From Taudactylus pleione (lineage: Eukaryota > Chordata > Amphibia > Anura > Myobatrachidae): DNA of 64,000 nucleotides. Shown here in pieces: positions 56,141 to 64,000 of this stretch. The notes under the pieces are model-generated. The model saw only the letters and a program-made list of their open reading frames with translations, had not been told where the DNA came from and made no database searches. The stretch spans positions 7,877,501 to 7,941,500 of the forward strand of contig JAUIMM010000088.1 in the NCBI GenBank assembly GCA_031769625.1. Direction: 5' to 3'. A program made the position numbers and the translations under genes. Every line of letters starts with the position of its first letter. Within the stretch, counting starts at the first letter, position 1.

Positions 56141-58540
56141 CTATATTTCAAGTATGGTCGCCATAATATAGTGATCTGATTTCAAGAGATTGATGACCCT
56201 TGGATCCTGGCAAGGCGAGTTAAGGACTTGATCTACAAGTCCAACATACTTAGCAGAATCCCTCCATTTCAGCTCCTCCTTCAGTTTCTCCAGCTGCTTT
56301 TGCAAAAGTCTGATTAGGGGAATGACATGACTCAAGCTGGCAGTGTCTGAACTAACTTCACATGTGGCAAGTTCAAAGGGTTTGAGAACCTTGCACAACA
56401 CGGAAATTATTCTCCACTGCGCTTGACTAAGGTGTATTCCAGCTCCTCTCCCTATGTCATAGGCCGTAGTGTAGCCTTTTGCTGCTCCTCCATCCGCTGA
56501 AGCATATAGAGGGTAGAATTCCACCTAGTTACTTATTCCACCTATTCCACTTATTCTCACCTGCATATAGAGGGTAGAATTCCACCTAGTTACTTCAGCT
56601 GATGGCAGGGCAAATTCAACAGTTCTTGCTGATTCTGCAATCTTTGACACACAGTTGCTGAATCTTTTGGGCCACCGAGAGCATCTCCTGCACACCCCTG
56701 TAATTTTTTAATAAAAAATGTTGCACCACCAAATTAATTGTGTGAGCAAAACATGGGATGTGTTTAAATTTTCCCACATGTAATGCTCGCACAATATTGC
56801 TGCCATTTTCAGAAATCACAAATCCCAACGAGAGTCCAAATGGGGTAAGCCATTTTGCAATGATTTCTCTGAGTTTTTCTAAGATGTTCTCAGCAGTATG
56901 CCTCTTAGAGAAACCGGTGATACACAGAGTAGCCTGCCTCTGAATGAGCTGGCACTTGCTAGATGATGCTGCTGTTTGCACTGTGATAGGCAATACACCT
57001 ACCCAGTAGGCTGTCACAGTCAAGTAATCTTTAGTTTGCCCTGTCCCACTTGTCCACATATCTGTGGTTAAATGGACAGTGGGCACAACGGCATTTCAGA
57101 GGACATTAATAATGTTTTTTTTAATGTCCTTATACCGATTGGGAATTGCTATTCTAGAGAAGTGGAATCTAGAAGGTACATGGTAACGGGGACAGACCTC
57201 CATTAACTGTGTAAAACCTACTGCATTAATGGTGGATACTGGATGCACATCTAATACCAGCATAGCTGTTATGGCGTCAGTAATCTGCTGTGCAACTGGA
57301 TGTCTGCTGTCATACTTGTTCAGCATTGCAAAGGATTGTTTGACAGTCAATTATTTGTTTAAACTAAGTCTTCTTCCTGGTGCCCTTCTGGGATGAAGAT
57401 CCACTGACAGCAACAGCAGCAGCAGACGTAGCACTCAAGGATCCTTCTGAGGAACCACGGAGTGGAGAGGAGTCAGTCACTCTAATGAAATTGGATGCAG
57501 TACTACTTCAGATCACGAATGAGAATGTTGATGAAGGTGTTGGTGGTGGAGCTTTCTGGTGCTTTGATCCAGATAGAAGGGAGCAGCTAGGTAACACTGG
57601 ACTGATTGTTGTTTGGTTTTTCGTCCCCAAAGTTTCAGAATTTGAAAAACCCTTTACAATTTGATGAATGCGCTGCAAGTGATGTAACAGGGAGGAGGTT
57701 CCTAGATGGTTTAAGGTCCTTATCTCTACTCACTGTTACATGGCAATGGTTGTAAATGGCTTCACAAAGGTAGTCTGGATTTGGGTGGAAATATTTCCAC
57801 ACATGAAAAGTGTTTATTTTGGTCCTTTGCCTAGGCATGGCAACAATGGGATTTTTCTCACCATGGGCAACAACTGTTGCCTGATTTTTACAGTTTTTAC
57901 ACAAACATCCTCAGCATCAACATTCTCATCAACCTCATCATCCTTGTTATTGCCAACTACGTAAACATCCTCCTCATCCTCCTGGTGCAATTCCACAGAA
58001 GCATCCTCAATTTCTAAGTCAGCATGTTGACTTGTGCTGCTCAGACCCACATTTGAAGAGGGCACACGAATGGTGGAAGGAGGATCCTCCTCAAGTACAG
58101 CATTAGAAAGGTCAGGCTCACACATGGCAACCGCGGACACACTTGGACTCTCCTCGGGGATCTATGACTTTTCGGAGACAATTTTAATTTTTTTTGCACC
58201 TCTCCTACAAGCAGAAGGGATTGAATCATCACAACTAGAACCACCAGTCATAAATAATAAAGGCAAAGGCCTTATCCTTGCCATTTCGTGTAGTGAATGG
58301 CATATTGCCAATTTTTTGTTTCTCTAAAGCTGACTTAGCTTTAGATTTTTTATTCTTTAACAGGGTAAAAGTTGATTTGACATGGCCTGACTTAAGCTCT
58401 GGGGCATCGGCCTTCATAGATGACGTTGACGGCCTTGCATAGTCATCATGACTGCTGCCGGCAGCTACAAGACTGGCAGAGCTGTAACTAGACTTTTTGG
58501 TGCTCTGTGCCAGAGAGAGCATTGGTGCCCCCCTTCCCAT
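56141..58540 (-). pseudogene. hAT (ZBED-type) transposase F, degraded
   Basis: Minus-strand fragments in order: N-terminal region (58474-58240, GNMPFTTRNGKDK), acidic linker (58140-57900), BED finger remnant (57870-57640, HVWKYFHPNPDYLC), post-BED block (57350-57096, LDVHPVSTINAVGFTQLM), RNase H-like core (57086-56616: LTTDMWTS, VISENGSNIVRAL, CFAHTINLVV) and a later helical region (56524-56141). Frames shift between them and a duplicated CATATAGAGGGTAGAATTCC (56504 and 56566) marks a small rearrangement. In the usual TDNGSN motif of hAT enzymes an E stands where the catalytic D is expected. The dimerisation C-terminus is missing. It is the longest transposase copy here and from the same family as A and B. 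Confidence 0.85.
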
Positions 58541-58765
58541 TTTTTAATTAGGGATATAAGATAGTGCACCTGAACAAGGACCATGGCCTCATGGGGATGG
58601 ACCATGGAAGAAATAGGGGAGGCCAGGAAATGCTGGGGATAATAGAAGTGAAAGCTACAATTGAGAATGATAATAAACAGGAAAATTGACAGGCCCGAAC
58701 AGCGCCCCCTGCCCTGCGGTGCCCTGTGCCATGGCGCAGATCACACAACCCTAGTTACGGCCCTA
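58477..58765. mobile_element. hAT MITE inserted in transposase F
   Basis: Begins CAGAGCTGTAACTAGAC and ends CTAGTTACGGCCCTA. Flanks AAGACTGG / AAGACTTT are a partial 8-bp TSD. It splits the N-terminal coding region of F, so it arrived after F. Confidence 0.75.
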
Positions 58766-58984
58766 AAGACTTTTATGTGGATCCTGCTCTCCTGTCATGT
58801 GACTGTCCTCCATACTCACTGCAGCCTTACAGCAGTGTCACCAAGCAATTATAGTGCAGCTAAGTTGCAGCTAATGCACACAACCACACATAAAAAAAAT
58901 ATTTTTAAAACTGGGGAAGAGCACCCCAGAACGAGGCAGCAGTCCCTTGATAAACGACACAGGCAGCACTCACGCAAAAGAAAA

Positions 58985-59585
58985 ATATCCAAATAGGTAT
59001 ATACAGGCGCTGGAATGAGCTGTTAATCTAGCAGCTACTATAATAAAGGGACGTCACTCCCTATACAATAAAAAACAACAACACAGATAGCAGCACTACA
59101 GATGAATGATAAATACAGTTCGGTACCAATATAATAAGCAATAATTTAATAATTAAAATTACATGGTGTTCACCATGTTATAATGGAGTGTAAAACAAAT
59201 ATATAATAACAAACAATCTTACCCACACCCTTATATTTGGAAAGTCCTGATGATGACGGACAATTAGATAAGTTCTTGTAAATTTGGCCAATTGAAGAAT
59301 GGAGATATTTAGAACGATGAAGTCCTCCTGGTATCCGCTAGAGGGATGTCCCTTAGTATATTCACTGGGTCATCAATATTGCAGTATCCATAGGGAACAG
59401 ATTGATATCCAACCAAATGTATCTCCTTTATGGCTGAAGCCTTTACTTTAAAGAGCTCAATTGGTGCAAGGCAATGTGCTTTTGTAGACATCCGCTAGAG
59501 GAAGGTCCCTTTTGGTAACAAGTCAGTGTAGAAGGTCCTCAAAATGATGCGGCGTCCACATACAAGCAACGTGCCTTTACATGAT
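58985..59585. repeat. PLE-related tail with short tandem repeats
   Basis: GTCAGTGTAGAAGGTCCTCA (59522) and GTCAGTGTGGTGGGTCCTCA (59591) are tandem copies 69 bp apart with CGTCCACATACAAGCAAC in each. TATCCGCTAGAGGGATGTCC (59333) and CATCCGCTAGAGGAAGGTCC (59489) repeat further out. These continue the PLE end region. Confidence 0.55.
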
Positions 59586-60920
59586 AACAAGTCAGTGTGG
59601 TGGGTCCTCAAAATATTGTGGCGTCCACATACAAGCAACTGGCCTTTGATGATATGGAGCTCCTCCGTGTCCCAATATATAAGTCCAAGTTAAGGTGGGT
59701 GGTGAGAATGGTATTCAATGAGTCCTAACGCATTTCACTGCATCCAGGTAAACCTATTTTTTATAAAAACAACAGAATCAAATACTATATGATAGGACTT
59801 TCGGTTTTCCGGCATTTAGTCACATGATGTAAACATAGGCTAATCTACACTGCATCCTTCATTAAGTGACGATTGCAGCCATCTATTTTAATACTCTCCC
59901 TAAATGGAGTTAGAAACAGAATAATTTAATTGATTTACCCGTCTAGATTAAATTTTCATGACTCCCGTGGTCTGTCTACAGCGTTCGCGAGTCCAATCAT
60001 GTGCCGCTGTCATGCATTCACGTCAGAGTAGACACATGGTATGCGATCATATGGCATATACGTCACCTAATTGTGACTCCCGAACTCTATTCACAGAGCT
60101 CGTGAGTCTTATCACGTGTCGCTATCATAAGTTTATGTCCAAACGCTTATATGACAAGCGATCATGTGATATATATACTGACCATTCATGAACGAGTGGG
60201 TGTGTATATTAGTCCCGATCATGTGTCAGTATCACGTGATCACCGTCAGTCTGTATCTGATAGTCACATGATTAGAATTAACATGTCAGAGCACGAGTAA
60301 TTCCCAAGGATTCTGGGGATTGTAGTTGATTGCACATATATTATATATATGTACACAGCAAAGGGAACAGAAAAAAAGACAAAAGGACAAACAAAGTAAG
60401 ATTTTTATATATATGGCTGAATTGACCATATTATAGTAATGAAACAAAAGAAAAAAAGGAGAAATCTAGTTATAGAAATAATAATATTAATATACCTATG
60501 TAGTCAACACCAAGCGTTGGCACATCCCCACAAATATGCATACATATATATGTATGCATAAATGTCATGCAATTATATCTCATTTATGACTATACTTGAA
60601 TTTATCTCTCCATATCATGGTATTTTATTCTACTGTCATGATAGATATCAAGCAGAATTAATTTAATCCATGGTTACAATGAACCCTAGTATAGAGAAAA
60701 TTATATATTAATAATACACAATATTTCTATAACCAAAGGAAAGAAGGGACAAGGAATATCAGATCCGTGTACTATACTCAGGATCTCTTCATTAACCTAT
60801 ACATATCAGAATCTCTCTACTGATAACTTAATTGATAATAGAATTTAATTCTATCGCCTCATTCAAGCCATCAGGATATATACAGTTCATTCTAAACATC
60901 CAGAGTACCTCCTGTTTACA
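59586..60920. repeat. Inverted-repeat arm L of the PLE
   Basis: Reverse complement matches 62475-64000. The inner edge is at TGTAAACAGG (60920/62475). Arm L lacks about 170 bp present in arm R (63655-63830) and stops matching at GGTTTACCTGGATGCAG. Confidence 0.9.
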
Positions 60921-62474
60921 TAATTTTTTAAACCGATCACCACCCCGTTTTGTAACTGGAATATGCTCTAAACCTATAAATTTTAGGCATTTTGGGTCTC
61001 CATTATGGTGATCCAAAAAGTGTTTTGAAACACTATGTGTTACCACTCTATTTAAAATGTTCCTGCGGTGCTCAAGAAACCTACATTTGAGCATCCTGGT
61101 AGTTCTTCCAACGTAGCTCAAATCACAATCACATCTTAACATATAAATCACATAACTGCTGTTACAATTAATAAAGCTCTTTATTTCATAGGGATCTCCC
61201 ATTTTGGTCCTAACACATAGTGTTCTATTCACAATATAGTTGCATGTAATGCATCTAGTATTCGCACATTTAAAAAATCCATTCGCCTTAGATTTAAGCC
61301 AAGGGATTTCCGAAGATCTTACCGATAGTTGACCAACAGGTGCTTTCAACATACTCGGTGCCAATAGGGTTTTGAGAGACTTGTTCTTACGAAAAATAAA
61401 TACAGGTTTTGAGGCAATAAGATCACACAGGAGACGATCTTGTTTTAGGATGTTATAATTTTTTTGTACTATATTTTTCACTTTGAGATATTGTTTCTTA
61501 AAGGTAGAGATAAAAGTTACTTCCTTACTTAGATCTTTATCCCCTATCTCCTTCTTCTTATTCTGTTTCAAAAGATTATCTCTATTTATAATTCTAACCT
61601 CATTTAAGGCCCTATTTACAACTAAATCCGGATAGCCCTGTTGGTAAAAAGAATTAACCATACCTTCAGCCTGTTTTTCAAAAGCTTCAGTAGTCGAACA
61701 ATTTCGTTTTAAGCAAAGTAATTGTCCTTTAGGTATGTTCCTTTTCCAAGGGGTATAGTGAGCACTATTATAATGTAAATAGGAATCGACCAACTTCTTT
61801 CGAAAAATTTGAGGTACAGATTTTATTATCATGAATCTCTAGGATCAAATCCAAGAAAGAGATCCATTTAGTGTCAAAACAATGAGTGAACTGTAAATTA
61901 AAAGAATTGGTGTTTAAAGAAGTGACAAAACGATGTGCTGAAGTGGCATCCCCATCCCAAATAAAAAATAAATCATCTATGAAGCGGCCATAGAGGACCA
62001 GGTGTGTGCCGAACCCGCCACCCTACACGAGGTGGTCCTCGACCTCCCCCATGTAGAGGTTGGCATAGCTCAGAGCAAACCTGGTCCCCATGGCCGTCCC
62101 CATAGTCTGTAAATAAAAAGTGTCTTGAAAAAGGAACTAGTTGTGTTGCAAAATAAATAAAATGGAATCAAGTATAAAAACTCTGTGTCTCTCAGTGAGA
62201 TCATCATCCATATTTAATCTATTTGAGATTGCCTTTATTCCTAAATCATGTGGAATATTGGAGTACAAATTTTGTACATCCATAGTTAAAAATTCAAAAG
62301 ACCCTCTCCATTCAATATTTTGTATTAATTGTAGAAAGTGGGTTGTATCCCTTATATGTGATCTCAATGTAGAGACACGGGGCTGTAAAAAAGAATCAAC
62401 ATAAAACGATAAATTTGATGAAAGGGAATCAATGTCAGAAATAATAGGTCGCCCGGGAGGTGATGTGAGGGATT
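60828..62474 (-). pseudogene. PLE reverse transcriptase-GIY-YIG endonuclease, disabled
   Basis: The RT part has PGRPIISDI near 62450, motif A TMDVQNLYSNIP, motif B TAMGTRFALSYANLYMG, motif C FIDD (palm aspartates present) and SFLDL. An in-frame TAG at 62025-62023 lies between B and C. A frameshift near 61800 leads into a 334-codon open frame (61832-60828) with the linker KNKSLKTLLAPS, a Cys cluster (CANTRCITC), the GIY-YIG core (YVIYML, SYVGRT, CRFLEHR) and a downstream Glu (CKQEVLW). It ends EAIELNSIIN. The N-terminal part of RT is absent. Family role: target-primed insertion using the element's own nicking endonuclease. Confidence 0.88.
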
Positions 62475-64000
62475 TGTAAACAGGAGGTACTCTGGATGTT
62501 TAGAATGAACTGTATATATCCTGATGGCTTGAATGAGGCGATAGAATTAAATTCTATTATCAATTAAGTTATCAGTAGAGAGATTCTGATATGTATAGGT
62601 TAATGAAGAGATCCTGAGTATAGTACACGGATCTGATATTCCTTGTCCCTTTTTTCCTTTGGTTATAGAAATATTGTGTATTATTAATATATAATTTTCT
62701 CTATACTAGGGTTCATTGTAACCATGGATTAAATTAATTCTGCTTGATATCTATCATGACAGTAGGATAAAATACCATGACATGGTAGATATGGAGAGAT
62801 ACATTCAAGTATAGTAAAAAATGAGATATAATTGCATGACATTTATGCATACATATATATGTATGCATATTTGTGGGGATGTGCCAACACTTTGTGTTGA
62901 CTACATAGGTATATTAATATTATTATTTCTATTACTAGATTTCTCCTTTTTTCTTTTGTTTCATTACTTTAATATGGTCAATTCAGCCCTATATATAAAA
63001 ATCTTACTTTGTTTATTCTTTTGTCTTTTTTTCTGTTCCCTTTGCTGTGTACATATATATAATATATGTGCAATCAACTACAATCCCCAGAATCCTTGGG
63101 AATTACTCGTGCTCTGACAGGTTAATTCTAATCATGTGATTATCAGATACAGACTGACGGTGATCACGTGATACTGACACATGATCGGGACTAATATACA
63201 CACCCACTCGTTCATGAATGGTCAGTATATATATCACGTGATTGCTTGTCATATAAGCGTTTGGACACGATCTTATGATAGTGACACGTGATAAGACTCA
63301 CGAGCTCTGTGGATAGAGTTCAGGAGTCAAAATTAGGTGACGTATATGCCATATGATTGCATACCATGTGACTACTCTGACATGAATGCATGACAGCGGC
63401 ACGTGATTGGACTCGCGAACGCTGTAGACAGACCACGGGAGTCATGAAAATTTAATCTAGACAGGTAAATCAATTAAATTATTCTGTTTCTAACTCCATT
63501 TAGGGAGAGTATTAAAATAGATGGCTGCGATCGTCACTTAATGAAGGATGCAGTGTAGATTAGCCTATGTTTACATCATGTGACTAAATGCTGGAAAACC
63601 GGAAATCCTATCATATAGTATTTGATTCTGTTGTTTTTATAAAAAATAGGTTTGCCTTCCAACTATGTATGTTTATATACATATATATTTATTTATTCAT
63701 GCCTTCTGTATGTGATAATGTGAAATAGAAATGTTTGATATTTACTGATTGAAATCAGGTGCCAACCAAGAAACTCAATTAGGGGGGTATAAAAGCACTA
63801 GCTTTGGAATTGATGAGATACCTTTGATAAAGCTGCACCTGGATGCAGTGAAACGCGTTAAGACTCATTGAATACCATTCTCACCACCCACCTTAACTTG
63901 GACTTATCTTTTGGGACACGGAAGAGCTCCATATCATCTAAGGCCAGTTGCTTGTATGTGGACGCCGCAATATTTTGAGGACCCACCACACTGACTTGTT
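62475..64000. repeat. Inverted-repeat arm R of the PLE
   Basis: On the plus strand it begins inside the last codons of the endonuclease frame (FRMNCIYPDGLNEAIELN) and runs through the same 3' tail as arm L. Near 63822-63860 it has TTGATAAAG, a CTGCA/TGCAG stem and GAAACGCG, a hairpin like those at 6483 and 33.4-33.7 kb. It continues past the window end. Confidence 0.9.

Larger units (their letters stand above)
59586..64000 (-). mobile_element. Penelope-like retroelement, 5'-truncated, flanked by inverted copies of its 3' end
   Basis: Minus-strand RT and GIY-YIG endonuclease remains lie at 62474-60828, followed by a 3' tail to about 59586. At 62475 the element breaks off inside RT, and the sequence turns into an inverted copy of the 3' end, from inside the endonuclease-distal ORF outward to beyond the window. 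Penelope-like elements (Neptune/Poseidon/Penelope groups) are known for 5' truncation and for tandem or inverted partial copies. I lean to a Neptune-like element because of a Cys cluster before the endonuclease, but that is uncertain. Confidence 0.85.

Overview
The window reads as nuclear DNA of a vertebrate, most likely an anuran amphibian. It holds one split gene, a type II keratin whose exon lengths match the vertebrate family. Everything else recognisable is repeats: hAT elements and their MITEs, PIF/Harbinger-like MITEs with 3-bp target duplications, a Penelope-like retroelement (PLE), a Tc1/mariner remnant, several minisatellites and long (TA)n tracts. I did not identify the species. The amphibian call rests on the repeat mix and the frog-like keratin, not on a database match.

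Layout. 1-3.1 kb: telomere-like degenerate repeat, a hAT MITE and a composite repeat. 3.1-6.2 kb: hAT element A (transposase on the minus strand), inserted in (TA)n. 6.3-10.3 kb: a PLE-like fragment and MITEs, most with clear target-site duplications. 10.5-13.95 kb: hAT element B, in opposite orientation to A, with a perfect 8-bp duplication and an intact 336-codon BED-finger ORF. 14-24 kb: MITEs plus hAT element D, which carries a minisatellite. 24-29.6 kb: a dispersed repeat, a 66-bp minisatellite and unassigned DNA.

29.6-40.5 kb: the keratin gene, minus strand, nine coding exons summing to 1647 nt (548 residues). A TATA box, a CCAAT box and a poly(A) signal are in sensible places. Its introns carry PLE-like palindromes, minisatellites and MITEs.

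40.9-58.8 kb: more MITEs, a hAT end fragment (E), a 20-bp minisatellite, a Tc1/mariner remnant, rearranged hAT element C, and a degraded but longer hAT transposase (F) interrupted by a MITE. 59-64 kb: a 5'-truncated PLE on the minus strand with reverse transcriptase and GIY-YIG endonuclease remains, bracketed by more than 1.3 kb of inverted repeat made from its own 3' end.

How the parts relate. The keratin exons are the only host coding sequence I can support. hAT A, B, C, D and E share terminal sequences. A and B keep different parts of the transposase. B keeps an open BED-finger protein without the catalytic domain, so it could act as a DNA-binding regulator of its relatives; that is inference. 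Four places carry a hairpin resembling a degenerate hammerhead ribozyme core next to GAAACG, three of them beside (TA)n. I link these to the PLE.
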